Translations under genes and position numbers: made by a program
In this document: positions 18,121 through 27,918 of the stretch, in pieces
Layout of the letters: each line of letters starts with the position of its first letter
How positions within the stretch are numbered: the first letter of the stretch is position 1
Origin: Microlunatus sagamiharensis
GTDB lineage: Bacteria; Actinomycetota; Actinomycetes; Propionibacteriales; Propionibacteriaceae
DNA length: 64,000 nt
NCBI RefSeq assembly: GCF_900105785.1
Contig: NZ_LT629799.1
Span: 1,178,001-1,242,000, forward strand
Reading direction: 5' to 3'
The notes under the pieces: generated by a model
Told to the model about the DNA's origin: nothing
The model's database searches: none
The model's input: the letters and a program-made list of their open reading frames with translations, nothing else

Positions 18121-20295
18121 TTACCCCGTCCGGCCCACGATCTGGTCGAGCAGCCACGCATTCGCGAAGGCGACCTCGCGCCAGCTCGCGTAACGACCGC
18201 TCACGCCGCCGTGCCCCGCGACCATCTCGGTCTTGAGCAGCACCGGTCGACGGGCCGCCGCCGCCCGCGCGCCCGCGGTCGCCCTCAGGGCCGCGACCCA
18301 CTTGGCGGGCTCGACGTAGTAGACGCGGGTGTCGTTCAGGCTCGTCGTGGCCAGGATCGAGGGGTAGTCCTGGTCGGTGACGTTCTCGTACGGCGTGTAC
18401 GACTTCATGTAGCGGTAGACCTCGGGGTCGTGGAGCGGGTCGCCCCACTCCTCCCACTCGGTCACCGTGAGCGGCAGGTCGGGATCGAGGATCGTGGTCA
18501 GCGCGTCGACGAACGGCACCTGCGCGTGGACCGCTCGGAACTTCTCCGGCCACGTGTTGGCCACCACGCCCATCAGCAGGCCGCCGGCGCTGCCGCCACG
18601 CGCGGCCAGGCGGTCGGGGGAGGTGTAGCCGGCCTGCACGAGGTGGTCGGCGCAGGCGGCGAAGTCGGTGAAGGTGTTCCACTTCGCCAGGACCTTGCCC
18701 TCGTCGTACCAGTGGCGCCCGAGCTCGCCGCCGCCGCGCACGTGGGCGATGGCGTAGACGACGCCCCGGTCGAGGAACGAGAGCCGCGAGATCGAGAAGG
18801 TCGGGTCCATCGAGATCTCGTAGGAGCCGTAGCCGTAGAGCAGGGCCGGGGCCGACCCGTCGAGGGGGACGTCCGCGCGGCGCACGATCGACAGCGGCAC
18901 GCGCGCGCCGTCGGGTGCCGTGGCCCACGCGCGCTCCTGGACGTAGGCGTCGGGGTCGTACGGGCCCTGGGCCGCCGACGGCAGCACGGCGGTCTGCTTG
19001 AGCAGGCTGAGCCGCCCGGAGCGGAGGTCGTAGTCGTAGACCGACGGCGGGGTGAGCATCGAGGTGTAGTCGATGCGGATGCTCGGCGTGTCGTACTCCG
19101 GCGAGCCGGGGGAGCCGACGGTGAACAGCGGCTCGGCGAAGCCGACGTCGGAGCCGGGCAGCACGTCGCCGGAGGCGTCGCGCGGCATCACGTGCAGACC
19201 GCTGAGCCCGTCGCGGCGCAGGCTCACCACGACGTGCGAGTCGTACGCGTCCACCTCGAGCAGGCGGACGCCGCTCTGCGCGGCGAGGACGGTCTCCCAC
19301 TGGGTGTGGCTGGTCGCGTCGAGCGGGGCCTGGGCGAGCGCGAAGTCCTCGGCGCCGTCGTTGTGCACCACGAGCAGCCGGTCGCCGGCGGGCTCGACAC
19401 TATACTCCACGCCCTGGCGGCGGGGGGCCACGACGCGCGGCGTGCCCTCGGGGTCGTCGGTGGCGAGCAGGCGGTACTCCGAGGTGAGCTTGCTGCCCGA
19501 GCCGAAGACGAGCCAGCGCTCGTCGCGGCTGGTGTCGACGCCGAGCCAGAAGCGCTCGTCGGGCTCGGTGAGCACGACGGTGTCGTCGTCGCCGGGGGTG
19601 TCGAGGCGGTGCCGCAGGACCACGTAGGGACGCCAGGCCTCGTCGCAGCGGCTGTAGAAGACGTGGGTGTCGCCGGCCCAGGCGGCGCCGTGGGCGACGT
19701 CGGCGATGGTGTCGGGGAGGTCCTCGCCGGTGCGCAGGTCGCGGATGCGCAGCGTGTAGCGCTCCGCGCCGGTCACGTCGGTGGAGTAGGCGAGCAGGTG
19801 CCCGCCGGGGGAGACCGAGAGGGCGCCGAGGTCGAAGAACTCGTGGCCGGCCGCCTCGACGTTGGCGTCGAGGTAGACCGTCTCGCCCTCGATGCTGCCG
19901 TCCAACGAGGGCGGGGCGGACCGGTCGGTCGCGGGGGCGCGGCAGTAGCGCGCGTACTCCGCGCCCTCCTCGGTCCGGGTGTAGTACCACCAGGCCGAGT
20001 CGCCCTCGGGACCGTGGTGGCGGGCGTAGACCGGCACCGAGAGGTCCGTCTCCTGCGTACGGTCCTTCAGCTCGCCGAACAGGGTCTCCACCAGCGGCTC
20101 GAGGTGCTCGGTGAGAGCGCTCGTCCAGGCGTTCTCGGCCTCGAGGTGGGCGATCACCTGGGGGTCGTCCTTGTCGCGCAACCACTCGTACGGGTCGTCG
20201 GCCACGTCGCCGTGGTGCTCGCGGACGAAGGGGCGCCGGTCGGCCACCGGGGGCCGCTGCTGGTCTGCTGTGTCGTCTGTGGAAGGCGAAGTCAC
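18121..20295 (-). CDS. S9 family prolyl oligopeptidase / oligopeptidase B
   Basis: The protein has 724 residues. An N-terminal beta-propeller region begins after the typical HHGDVADDPYEWLRDKDDPQ, the diagnostic start of S9A peptidases. The C-terminal alpha/beta-hydrolase domain has ARGGSAGGLLMGVV (nucleophile Ser in GGSAGG), VPFVDALTTILDPDLPLT and MVAGHGGVSGRY with the catalytic His. No signal peptide is seen, so it is a cytoplasmic peptidase that trims short peptides. GTG at 20295 is chosen because TAGGGT lies eight bases upstream and DPYEWL then falls at the usual place; an ATG 120 bases further upstream would add an unrelated extension. Confidence 0.92.
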   Translation of the reverse strand: MTSPSTDDTADQQRPPVADRRPFVREHHGDVADDPYEWLRDKDDPQVIAHLEAENAWTSALTEHLEPLVETLFGELKDRTQETDLSVPVYARHHGPEGDSAWWYYTRTEEGAEYARYCRAPATDRSAPPSLDGSIEGETVYLDANVEAAGHEFFDLGALSVSPGGHLLAYSTDVTGAERYTLRIRDLRTGEDLPDTIADVAHGAAWAGDTHVFYSRCDEAWRPYVVLRHRLDTPGDDDTVVLTEPDERFWLGVDTSRDERWLVFGSGSKLTSEYRLLATDDPEGTPRVVAPRRQGVEYSVEPAGDRLLVVHNDGAEDFALAQAPLDATSHTQWETVLAAQSGVRLLEVDAYDSHVVVSLRRDGLSGLHVMPRDASGDVLPGSDVGFAEPLFTVGSPGSPEYDTPSIRIDYTSMLTPPSVYDYDLRSGRLSLLKQTAVLPSAAQGPYDPDAYVQERAWATAPDGARVPLSIVRRADVPLDGSAPALLYGYGSYEISMDPTFSISRLSFLDRGVVYAIAHVRGGGELGRHWYDEGKVLAKWNTFTDFAACADHLVQAGYTSPDRLAARGGSAGGLLMGVVANTWPEKFRAVHAQVPFVDALTTILDPDLPLTVTEWEEWGDPLHDPEVYRYMKSYTPYENVTDQDYPSILATTSLNDTRVYYVEPAKWVAALRATAGARAAAARRPVLLKTEMVAGHGGVSGRYASWREVAFANAWLLDQIVGRTG

Positions 20296-20492
20296 GACCG
20301 ACCACCCTAGTCGGAGGTCCCTTGTGGAGAAGGAGTTCGTGCAGAACCCCGCCCACTTCTCAGGCCTGTGCCGGGGCCGGGGGCGCCGTGGAGGACCAGG
20401 GCGGGACGCGGGCAAGAGCCCGGCCGGGCCGGCGTCGGCGCGGCGTGGGCACGGGGGTGCGGCCGAGCGCGGCGATGGGCCAGGATGTCGCC

Positions 20493-21968
20493 ATGGGAGC
20501 CGAGGTCGAGGCCGCGCACTTCACGCGCGAGGACCGCAAGCAGCACCGCCAGAAGGTCCGGCGCGGGCTCGACGTGCTGGCCCGGATGCTCACCGAGTCG
20601 CGCTTCGACTTCGAGCGCCCGATGGCCGGCCTCGAGATCGAGCTGAACCTCGTCGACCCGGCCTTCGAGCCGGCGCTGCGCAACGCCGAGGTGCTCGAGG
20701 CGATCGCCGACCCGGAGTTCCAGACCGAGCTCGGCCGGTTCAACATCGAGATCAACGTGGCACCCCGTCGGCTGGCCGACTTCGGCTTCTCCTCCTTCGA
20801 GCAGTCGGTGCGCGCGTCGCTGAACGCCGCCGACCCGAAGGCCGAGGAGGTCGGGGCCAGCACGGTGATGATCGGGATCCTGCCGACCCTGCGGCCCGAG
20901 CACGTGACCGCGGAGGCGACGAGCGAGAACCCGCGCTACTCGCTGCTGGACCGCCAGATCCTCGACAGCCGCGGCGAGGACATCGAGATCGTCATCGACG
21001 GCGTCGAGCGCCTGCACGTCGTGACCGACACGATCATGCCGGAGGCGGCGTGCACCTCGACCCAGGTGCACCTGCAGGTCAGCCCGGACGACTTCGCCGG
21101 CTACTGGAACGCCGCCCAGGCGATCGCGGGCGTGCAGGTGGCCGTCGGGGCGAACTCGCCCTTCCTGTTCGGCAAGAACCTCGTCGCCGAGTCGCGGATC
21201 CCGCTGTTCGAGCAGGCGACCGACACCCGCGCCGAGGAGCTGAAGAACCAGGGCGTCCGGCCTCGGGTGTGGTTCGGGGAGCGCTGGATCACCTCGATCT
21301 TCGACCTCTTCGAGGAGAACGCGCGCTACTTCGGGGTGCTGCTGCCCGTCAGCTCCGAGGAGGACCCGGTCGCCGTCCTGGAGTCCGGCGGGGTGCCCGA
21401 GCTCTCCGAGCTCAAGCTGCACAACGGCACGGTCTACCGCTGGAACCGCCCCGTCTACGACACCCACGACGGCGCCCCGCACCTGCGCGTCGAGAACCGC
21501 GTGCTGCCCGCGGGTCCCACCGTGGTCGACACGATGGCCAACGCCGCCTTCTTCGCCGGCCTGGTGCGCGCCCTGGCCGGGCAGGACCGGCCGGTGTGGT
21601 CGCAGATGAGCTTCGCCGCCGCGGCCGACAACTTCGCCGCCGGGGTGCGGAGCGGCCTCGACGCCGAGGTCTACTGGCCCGGCGTGGGGCAGTGCACGGT
21701 GACCGAGCTGGTCGTGCGCCGCCTCCTGCCTCTGGCCGCGGACGGGCTGCGCCAGTGGGAGGTCGAGGAGTCCGAGATCACCCGGCTGCTGGGGATCGTC
21801 GAGCAGCGCTGCCTCACCGGGCGCAACGGCGCGACCTGGCAGGTCGAGCAGGTCGCCCGCGCCGAGCGCGAGGGGGCGACGCGCGACGAGGCGCTGCACG
21901 CCATGCTGGCCCGCTACACCGAGCTCATGCACAGCAACGAGCCGGCGCACACCTGGGAGGTCGCATGA
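20493..21968 (+). CDS. Glutamate-cysteine ligase-family (GCS2-type) carboxylate-amine ligase
   Basis: The protein has 491 residues. It has the ATP-grasp-like GCS2 features: ERPMAGLEIELNLVDP (metal-binding ExE), FQTELGRFNIEINVAP, STQVHLQVSPDDFAGYWNA and HLRVENRVLPAGPTVVDTMAN. The family ligates glutamate to an amine, such as gamma-glutamylcysteine in EgtA. The actual amine substrate here is not evident, since actinobacteria use mycothiol rather than glutathione. ATG at 20493 is chosen because CAGGAT lies six bases upstream; another in-frame ATG at 20475 is possible. Its stop overlaps the start of the universal stress protein gene (ATGA). Confidence 0.85.
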   Translation: MGAEVEAAHFTREDRKQHRQKVRRGLDVLARMLTESRFDFERPMAGLEIELNLVDPAFEPALRNAEVLEAIADPEFQTELGRFNIEINVAPRRLADFGFSSFEQSVRASLNAADPKAEEVGASTVMIGILPTLRPEHVTAEATSENPRYSLLDRQILDSRGEDIEIVIDGVERLHVVTDTIMPEAACTSTQVHLQVSPDDFAGYWNAAQAIAGVQVAVGANSPFLFGKNLVAESRIPLFEQATDTRAEELKNQGVRPRVWFGERWITSIFDLFEENARYFGVLLPVSSEEDPVAVLESGGVPELSELKLHNGTVYRWNRPVYDTHDGAPHLRVENRVLPAGPTVVDTMANAAFFAGLVRALAGQDRPVWSQMSFAAAADNFAAGVRSGLDAEVYWPGVGQCTVTELVVRRLLPLAADGLRQWEVEESEITRLLGIVEQRCLTGRNGATWQVEQVARAEREGATRDEALHAMLARYTELMHSNEPAHTWEVA

Positions 21969-22390
21969 GCGCCGTGGACGGCACCGTCACGGGTCCGAGC
22001 GGGGGCTCAGGGTCCGGGCAGGACGGCCCGCGGATCGTCGTCGGCTACAGCTCGCGGCCCGAGGGCCGGGCGGCGCTGCGCCGGGCGGTCGCCGAGGCCA
22101 CCCTGCGCGGCGCGAGCCTCGTGGTGCTGCACGGGCCCGACGACGACCTCGACGAGCTGGAGGGCGAGCTGCAGGCCGCGGGGGTCGCCTACCGGCTCGT
22201 GAGGTCGGCGGACGGCGACGACCTCGCCGAGGACCTGCTCGAGCTGGCCGAGGACACCGGGGCCGCGTTCATCGTGATCGGGCTGCGCCGGCGCTCGCCG
22301 GTCGGCAAGCTGCTGCTCGGCAGCAACGCCCAGCGCGTCCTCCTGGACGCCTCCTGCCCCGTGCTGGCGGTCAAGGCCGAGCAGCACTGA
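21965..22390 (+). CDS. Universal stress protein (UspA family)
   Basis: The protein has 141 residues. It follows the UspA pattern: [20 protein letters not shown], a central helix [49 protein letters not shown]. The [15 protein letters not shown] segment matches the ATP-binding G2xG9G(S/T) motif. The ATG overlaps the preceding ligase stop by four bases (ATGA), implying translational coupling and a common role in stress or redox protection. Confidence 0.92.
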   Translation: MSAVDGTVTGPSGGSGSGQDGPRIVVGYSSRPEGRAALRRAVAEATLRGASLVVLHGPDDDLDELEGELQAAGVAYRLVRSADGDDLAEDLLELAEDTGAAFIVIGLRRRSPVGKLLLGSNAQRVLLDASCPVLAVKAEQH

Positions 22391-22515
22391 CCGGCGGGCC
22401 CGGCCTACCTGCGCCGCCTGCTGCCGTCCTCCGGCCCGGGGTGCGAGCAGGGCACGGGCAGGGGCGCGCCGTCTGGTTCCCCGGCGTTCGCCGAACGTGC
22501 ACCCTTCGGTCGCCC

Positions 22516-22543
22516 TTGTGTCTTTGGATGCCCGTGCCAGAAT
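22516..22543 (+). promoter_or_regulatory. Candidate promoter of the principal sigma-factor gene
   Basis: TTGTGT (22516-22521) and CAGAAT (22538-22543) are separated by 16 bases. They sit in an AT-richer stretch 80 bases before the GTG start, leaving a real 5' leader, unlike the leaderless genes nearby. In Streptomyces the equivalent hrdB promoter is read by ShbA, and a ShbA-like gene is present at 56.1 kb. Confidence 0.45.
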
Positions 22544-22622
22544 GCTTCTCGGAGCGGCTGTTGACATCCACCTTGCCGCTGCACGCCCTCGAACGACCTG
22601 GACATCCGAGAGGTACTTCTTC

Positions 22623-24068
22623 GTGACGCCGCCTTCCAAAGCCCAAGCACCGGCCGTCGTGCCGGAGCTGACCGACGACGGGGCCCTGGCCCCCGACGCC
22701 ACGAGCGTCCGCGCCAGCCGTACGGCCACCGCCAAGAAGGCCCCGGCGCGACGCCCCGCGGCGAAGAAGACGGCCCTCAAGGCCGTCAACGGCGCGGGTG
22801 CGGGCACCAAGGCCAAGGCGGCCACCAAGGCCGACGACGCGGACGTCGACGAGGCCGAGCTGGAGCCCGACCTGTCGGTCGAGCCGGACGAGGGCGACGA
22901 CGTCACGAGCGCCGACGAGATCGCCGTCGCCGACGTCGTCAGCGGCGACCTGCCGACCGACGTGCAGGTCGACCTCGAGGGCGACGAGGTCGTCGTCACG
23001 GTGGGCAAGAAGCGTTCGCTCGACGACGTCGACGAGGCCAAGTTCGAGCCGGCCAAGGAGGCCGAGGTCGAGGCCAAGCTCGTCGAGGACCAGGGCTTCA
23101 CGCTCTCCGCGGCCGACGACGCCGACGAGCCCGAGCAGCAGGTCATGGTCGCGGGTGCGACCGCCGACCCGGTCAAGGACTACCTCAAGCAGATCGGCAA
23201 GGTCGCCCTCCTCAACGCCGAGCAGGAGGTCGAGCTCGCCAAGCGCATCGAGGCCGGCCTGTTCGCCGACGAGAAGATCGCCGACGCCTCGGTCAAGATC
23301 AAGGCGAAGGAGGCCGACGACTACGACTGGATCGCCGAGGACGGCCGCCGCGCCAAGAACCACCTGCTCGAGGCCAACCTGCGCCTCGTCGTGAGCCTGG
23401 CCAAGCGCTACACCGGTCGCGGCATGCTCTTCCTCGACCTGATCCAGGAGGGCAACCTCGGCCTGATCCGTGCGGTCGAGAAGTTCGACTACACCAAGGG
23501 CTACAAGTTCTCGACGTACGCGACGTGGTGGATCCGCCAGGCCATCACCCGCGCCATGGCCGACCAGGCGCGCACCATCCGCATCCCGGTGCACATGGTC
23601 GAGGTCATCAACAAGCTCGCCCGTGTCCAGCGCCAGATGCTGCAGGACCTGGGCCGCGAGCCCACCCCGGAGGAGCTCGCCAAAGAGCTCGACATGACCC
23701 CGGAGAAGGTCGTCGAGGTCCAGAAGTACGGTCGCGAGCCCATCTCGCTGCACACGCCCCTGGGCGAGGACGGCGACTCCGAGTTCGGTGACCTCATCGA
23801 GGACTCCGAGGCCGTCGTCCCGGCCGACGCGGTCAGCTTCACCCTCCTGCAGGAGCAGCTGCACGACGTCCTCGACACCCTGAGCGAGCGCGAGGCCGGT
23901 GTGGTCTCGATGCGCTTCGGCCTGACCGACGGCCAGCCGAAGACGCTCGACGAGATCGGCAAGGTCTACGGCGTGACCCGCGAGCGGATCCGCCAGATCG
24001 AGTCGAAGACGATGAGCAAGCTGCGCCACCCGTCGCGCTCGCAGGTCCTGCGCGACTACCTGGACTGA
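22623..24068 (+). CDS. sigA: Principal RNA polymerase sigma factor (SigA/HrdB/RpoD)
   Basis: This is the housekeeping sigma factor, 481 residues. The N-terminal 170 residues are a low-complexity extension: a Lys/Ala/Pro stretch ([18 protein letters not shown]) followed by an acidic region. Such extensions are typical of actinobacterial HrdB/SigA. The conserved core starts at [17 protein letters not shown] (1.2). [39 protein letters not shown] (2.3-2.4), [14 protein letters not shown] (3.0) and [20 protein letters not shown] (4.2) follow. GTG at 22623 starts VTPPSKAQ; the frame upstream is not conserved-looking. A strong terminator follows at once. Confidence 0.95.
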   Translation: MTPPSKAQAPAVVPELTDDGALAPDATSVRASRTATAKKAPARRPAAKKTALKAVNGAGAGTKAKAATKADDADVDEAELEPDLSVEPDEGDDVTSADEIAVADVVSGDLPTDVQVDLEGDEVVVTVGKKRSLDDVDEAKFEPAKEAEVEAKLVEDQGFTLSAADDADEPEQQVMVAGATADPVKDYLKQIGKVALLNAEQEVELAKRIEAGLFADEKIADASVKIKAKEADDYDWIAEDGRRAKNHLLEANLRLVVSLAKRYTGRGMLFLDLIQEGNLGLIRAVEKFDYTKGYKFSTYATWWIRQAITRAMADQARTIRIPVHMVEVINKLARVQRQMLQDLGREPTPEELAKELDMTPEKVVEVQKYGREPISLHTPLGEDGDSEFGDLIEDSEAVVPADAVSFTLLQEQLHDVLDTLSEREAGVVSMRFGLTDGQPKTLDEIGKVYGVTRERIRQIESKTMSKLRHPSRSQVLRDYLD

Positions 24069-24090
24069 GCTCCGGGAGCGACGACCCACC

Positions 24091-24130
24091 AGACCCCGGT
24101 CCGGCTGCTGCGGCAGTCGGGCCGGGGTCT
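24091..24130 (+). terminator. Terminator after sigA
   Basis: AGACCCCGGTCCGGC pairs with a matching arm ending GCCGGGGTCT around a loop of about 11 bases, 23 bases after the sigA stop, followed by TCGTGT. Confidence 0.7.
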
Positions 24131-24202
24131 TCGTGTCCCGGCACGGGTGAACGCGTGGTCGTGGGCGTGGCCGAGGGCGACCTGAACCTCCACGCCGACG
24201 AT

Positions 24203-25117
24203 TCAGCTCCCGTCGTGGGGCTGGAAGAGGCGGGAGACGTCGTCGCCCACCTGGTTCTGCGCGGCGAGACCGCTGATGAGCTCGGCCACGCGGCTCCCGC
24301 GCAGACCGGCCGTGGTGAGCCGTCCGTCGCGCACGAAGGTGTGCACGCCTTGGACGTGGAAGGCCGCGACATGGGTGGCGAGGCGGGCCTGGTCCTCGGC
24401 GAAGGCGCGGAAGGCGGGGGAGTCCTGCACCCGGCGTCGGGCCAGCGGGTCGGAGAAGGCGACCTCGAGCACCACCAGGCGCACCCGCTCGTCGGGGACG
24501 GTGTGGCGCACCCGGGGTGCCGGCGGGTTGGGCGAGCTGTTGTCGTGGGGCTCGGGACGGTGCAGGCGGACCTTGACCAGGTCGTCGGTGTCGTCGGCGA
24601 GGGCGGTGAAGAGGCTGGTGAGCCGCTCGACCAGCTCGTCCTCGCGTCCGGCGCGCGGCGCGAGGTGGACGTGCAGGCGGTCGTCGCGGTCCGGGCCGTT
24701 CGGCGTCGGGTCGAGCGAGCGGTCGAGGAGCGTGGTGGAGCCCTGCGGCAGCGGGTAGGCGGCCGTCTCCTCGAACACGTTCTGCTCGTCGGAGAACAGC
24801 AGCGACGAGGCGTCCTGGAAGGTCTGCTGCTCCTGCTCGCCGGCCCAGCCGATCTCGACCATCCCGTCGAGGTCGTAGTCGGCGAAGGGCTCGACCCCGT
24901 CCGGCGTCGGCCACAGGTGGCTGTCGTGGTGGCGCGAGAAGTGGTGCTGCACGTACCAGCCCAGACCGGGGATGCGCGAGCAGAGCGGGCCGTGGACGTC
25001 TCGCCAGTACGCCCGGAAGTCGTCCTCGGCGAGGGACCGGCGGCCCAGGACCGTCGTGTAGGAGTTCACGGCGATCGTGCGGTCGCGGTCGGCGCGGTCT
25101 GCGGCGGGAGCGGTCAT
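24203..25117 (-). CDS. EthD-domain-containing protein
   Basis: The protein has 304 residues. The N-terminal half has the dimeric alpha/beta-barrel pattern of EthD (PF07110): SLAEDDFRAYWRDVHGPLCSRIPGL, with the AYWRDxHGPL signature. The C-terminal half (VRLVVLEVAFSDPLARRRVQ and HVAAFHVQGVHTFVRDGRLT) looks like a second, degenerate copy of the same barrel. EthD proteins are small ferredoxin-like enzymes linked to alkyl ether or polyketide metabolism; the real reaction here is unknown. ATG at 25117 has TAGGGT six bases upstream on the minus strand, so it is probably leaderless. Confidence 0.8.
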   Translation of the reverse strand: MTAPAADRADRDRTIAVNSYTTVLGRRSLAEDDFRAYWRDVHGPLCSRIPGLGWYVQHHFSRHHDSHLWPTPDGVEPFADYDLDGMVEIGWAGEQEQQTFQDASSLLFSDEQNVFEETAAYPLPQGSTTLLDRSLDPTPNGPDRDDRLHVHLAPRAGREDELVERLTSLFTALADDTDDLVKVRLHRPEPHDNSSPNPPAPRVRHTVPDERVRLVVLEVAFSDPLARRRVQDSPAFRAFAEDQARLATHVAAFHVQGVHTFVRDGRLTTAGLRGSRVAELISGLAAQNQVGDDVSRLFQPHDGS

Positions 25118-25123
25118 CGACCC

Positions 25124-25129
25124 ACCCTA
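25124..25129 (-). promoter_or_regulatory. -10 element of leaderless EthD-gene promoter
   Basis: On the minus strand TAGGGT lies six bases before the ATG at 25117. Confidence 0.5.
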
Positions 25130-25281
25130 GGCAAGCAGGAGCGGCGCGGACCGCGGCGGTACGACCGACCACCGTCCGCTTCGGGCCCGGCGTCGGTCGA
25201 TGCGTACGACGTCGAACCACCCGCTGGTCCCTCGGCCCTGCGAGTAGTCGCGGGAGCGGCCGCCCGACGTCGGCGTGACGA

Positions 25282-25575
25282 TCAGTCCCGGGTTCCTGCG
25301 GGAGGGCGCGGCCGCACGTCGCGTCGGCCGATCCTGATCCCGACGCAGACTCCGCCGAGCACGAGGCCGAGCACCAGGACGGCCAGGCCGACCGCCTCCG
25401 CACGGCCCACGACGAGCAGGCCTGTCACTCCCTCGAACGACTCGTCGGACAGCGGGCTGTACGCGAACCAGCCGAAGGACCGGGCGCGGAGGCCGACCAC
25501 GGTCAGGCAGCCGCCCAGCACGAGCAGGACCGCGGCCGCGATGCTCCAGCGGCGGAGGGAGGGCGTCGAGCGCAC
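25282..25575 (-). CDS. Small two-helix membrane protein of unknown function
   Basis: The protein has 97 residues. Helix 1 (WSIAAAVLLVLGGCLTVVGL) is followed by an extracellular-side loop, RSFGWFAYSPLSDESFEG. Helix 2 (GLAVLVLGLVLGGVCVGIRI) leads to a basic tail. Similar short proteins with an FGWFAYxPLS loop are common in Nocardioides-like actinobacteria, often several per genome; I know of no assigned function. GTG at 25575 is chosen because GACGAT lies six bases upstream; a longer in-frame start at 25686 would add a low-complexity leader. Confidence 0.6.
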   Translation of the reverse strand: MRSTPSLRRWSIAAAVLLVLGGCLTVVGLRARSFGWFAYSPLSDESFEGVTGLLVVGRAEAVGLAVLVLGLVLGGVCVGIRIGRRDVRPRPPAGTRD

Positions 25576-25718
25576 CCACGCATCGTCTCGCGCGCCGACC
25601 CGGGGTCGGCGACCGCCGCGCACGAGATGCACGAGCCTCCCCTCGGAGGTCGCGTGCCGCCGAGGTCGACATCCCCGGGACCGCACCGCCGTCGGTCGGT
25701 CTGTGCCACGGTGTCCTC

Positions 25719-26297
25719 GTGGCGGAGCGTCCTGCGGAGGTCCCTGACGACGGACCCTCCATCCGCGTCGAGGTCACGCCGCGCGACTACCGCCGGCGGG
25801 GGCTCGTGGCTCTCGTAGGCGGGCTCCTCCTGACGGCCTCGTGGGTGTGGTTCGAGGTCCTGCACGCGCGCTCCGGCGGCAACCCGTTCTTCGGGCTGGC
25901 CGGGGTCGCGTACGGCGCCTGGTGCCTGGTGCAGGCGCGGCGGCAGGTGACCCGCGACGTGCTGCGGATCGACCGGTCGGGCATCCGCTCCGGCGACGGG
26001 CTGTACGACCAGACGTGGGGCGGGGTCGTCATGGTCTGGGTGGGTTCGCCGACCGGTCTCCGTACGCCCTTCGTCGCGCAGCCGGTGCTCAGCGTCTTCA
26101 CCCGTGCGGGCGTCGAGTTCGCGGCGCGGGCGGGGACGTCGCCGAGCGCCCGCTACTCCGTCCCGGTGGCGACGACGCGGACGGTGGCCCTGCTCTGCGC
26201 CGAGCTGCGCACCATCACCGGCGCCACCGTGGTGAGCGGGCACGACCGGTCGCGGTCGTCGGCCGCCCGCGCCCTGCAGCAGCCGACGGAGGCCTGA
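25719..26297 (+). CDS. Predicted membrane protein of unknown function
   Basis: The protein has 192 residues. Two membrane segments near residues 29-48 (LVALVGGLLLTASWVWF) and 56-70 (FFGLAGVAYGAWCLVQA) are followed by a soluble beta-rich part (VLRIDRSGIRSGDGLYDQTWGGVVMVWVG). This arrangement, two helices then a PH-like beta domain, is common in small actinobacterial membrane proteins. The GTG start fits leaderless spacing (ACGGT, six bases, GTG). It is divergent from the small membrane-protein gene at 25.3 kb. Confidence 0.6.
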   Translation: MAERPAEVPDDGPSIRVEVTPRDYRRRGLVALVGGLLLTASWVWFEVLHARSGGNPFFGLAGVAYGAWCLVQARRQVTRDVLRIDRSGIRSGDGLYDQTWGGVVMVWVGSPTGLRTPFVAQPVLSVFTRAGVEFAARAGTSPSARYSVPVATTRTVALLCAELRTITGATVVSGHDRSRSSAARALQQPTEA

Positions 26298-26310
26298 GAC
26301 CCGCCGACCG

Positions 26311-27918
26311 ATGCCGGCCGGCCTGCGTGCTCAGGACGTGCTCAGCGCCCTCGCCGCACCCTGGCGCGTGAGCATCTTCGTCGCGCGGCACCCGGGGGCG
26401 CCCGCGGTCGTGTCCGCCCCTCGTCGGTCCGCGGCCGGGCCCCGGCTGGTCGACGCCCGCGCCGGCTGGTCCGTCCTCGCGCTCGGCCTCGGGACCGTCG
26501 CCTTCCTCGCCCGGCTCGTGCCGGTGCTGCGGGGCGGAGGGCTCTTCGGGCTCGGCAACTACGACGACGGGGTCTACTTCTCCGCTGCGGTGGCGCTGAG
26601 CCACGGGGTGGTCCCGTACCGCGACTTCCTGCTGCTGCACCCGCCCGGCATCGTCGTCCTGCTCTGGCCCTTCGCGGTGCTCGGCCACGTCACCGGCAGC
26701 GCGGTCGCCTTCGCGGTGGCGCGCGTCGCGTTCATGGCGCTGGGCGCGACGAACGCGGTCCTCGTCGCGCTCCTGCTCCGCCGGTCCGGCACGCCGGCGG
26801 CGGTGGTCGGCGGGCTGGCGTACGCGCTCGCGCTGCCGGCCGTCTACATCGGTTCGTCGACCCTGCTCGAGACGCCCGCCTCGACCTGCCTGCTGGGCGC
26901 GCTCCTGCTCCTCGACCGGGTCGCCGAGCGACGGGCGTGGGCACGCGTGTTCGGGGCCGGGCTGCTTCTCGCGCTCGCGGCGGACACCAAGATCTGGAAC
27001 GTCGTCGTCGGTGCGGCGGTGCTGCTCTGGGTCGTCCTGCGCTCCGGCCCACGGCGTACGGCGGCGTTCGTGCTCGGCGGCGCGGTCGGCGGGGTGGCGG
27101 TGTGCCTGCCGTTCCTCCTGCTTGCCGGGCCGACGATGTGGCGGATGGTCGTGCTCGACCAGCTCGCGCGGGGCGGTTCCGACGCGCCGGTCGCCGTGCG
27201 GGTGTCCGACGTCCTCGGGCTGACCGCGTGGCAGCCCGACGTGGTGGGCTGGTCGGCACTGACCGTCGTCGCCGCGGCGGTCGCGCTCGGCTGCTGCGTC
27301 CTGGCCTGCCGCCGGCCGTCGGGGCGTACGGCGGTCGTGCTGCTGGCGACCACGACGGCGCTGCTGCTCCAGGTCCCGTCCTGGTACCCCCACTACCCGG
27401 GCCTGGCGGTCGGTCCGCTCGCCCTGGTCCTCGGCTCGGCCGCCGGCGTCGCCCTGCCCACGCTCGCCTCGTGGCGTCGCGCCGTGGCGGGCGTCGCCGT
27501 CCTCGCGGCGCTCGTGGCCTGGGCGGTGCCCGGCCTGCAGCGGCCGTTCGGCACGCGCTTCCCGGCGGCGCGCCTGGCCGCTGCCACGGACGTCTCCGGC
27601 TGCGTCACGTCCGACGACCCGACGACGCTGCTCGAGCTCGGGGCGCTGGACCGGGACCTCGCCCGCCGCTGCCCGGTGGTGCTCGACCTGAGCGGCTACT
27701 CCTACGACCTGCGCACGCCCGGTCGCCCCTACCCGGCCCGCAGGCGCAACACCGCCTGGCAGCAGCGGGCGATGACCTACCTCGGCAGCGGGACGGCCAC
27801 GCTGGTCGTGCGCTTCGCCCACGCCGTGGGCTTCAGCGCGCGCTCCACCCGCACGGTGGACCGCTGGCCGGTTGTGGCGGCGTCGCACGGCTACGACGTG
27901 CGCCGACCCGAGGCATGA
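26311..27918 (+). CDS. Polytopic membrane glycosyltransferase-like protein (GT-C fold)
   Basis: The protein has 535 residues and about ten hydrophobic segments. The first periplasmic loop reads NYDDGVYFSAAVALSHGVVP then YRDFLLLHPPG. This DDGVY/PYRDF/HPPG arrangement is the hallmark of GT-C glycosyltransferases (ArnT/PMT/GT39-83 type), whose loop Asp is catalytic. The likely reaction is transfer of a sugar from a polyprenyl-phosphate donor outside the membrane; the acceptor is unknown. A C-terminal extracytoplasmic domain begins near residue 430. The ATG at 26311 has no clear ribosome-binding site, so the true start could be an in-frame GTG near 26368. Confidence 0.75.
   Translation: MPAGLRAQDVLSALAAPWRVSIFVARHPGAPAVVSAPRRSAAGPRLVDARAGWSVLALGLGTVAFLARLVPVLRGGGLFGLGNYDDGVYFSAAVALSHGVVPYRDFLLLHPPGIVVLLWPFAVLGHVTGSAVAFAVARVAFMALGATNAVLVALLLRRSGTPAAVVGGLAYALALPAVYIGSSTLLETPASTCLLGALLLLDRVAERRAWARVFGAGLLLALAADTKIWNVVVGAAVLLWVVLRSGPRRTAAFVLGGAVGGVAVCLPFLLLAGPTMWRMVVLDQLARGGSDAPVAVRVSDVLGLTAWQPDVVGWSALTVVAAAVALGCCVLACRRPSGRTAVVLLATTTALLLQVPSWYPHYPGLAVGPLALVLGSAAGVALPTLASWRRAVAGVAVLAALVAWAVPGLQRPFGTRFPAARLAAATDVSGCVTSDDPTTLLELGALDRDLARRCPVVLDLSGYSYDLRTPGRPYPARRRNTAWQQRAMTYLGSGTATLVVRFAHAVGFSARSTRTVDRWPVVAASHGYDVRRPEA

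Noticed and set aside
24770-24785. LexA-like CGAACACGTTC
   Set aside because: The half-site gap is too short for an actinobacterial SOS box, and it lies inside the EthD coding region.
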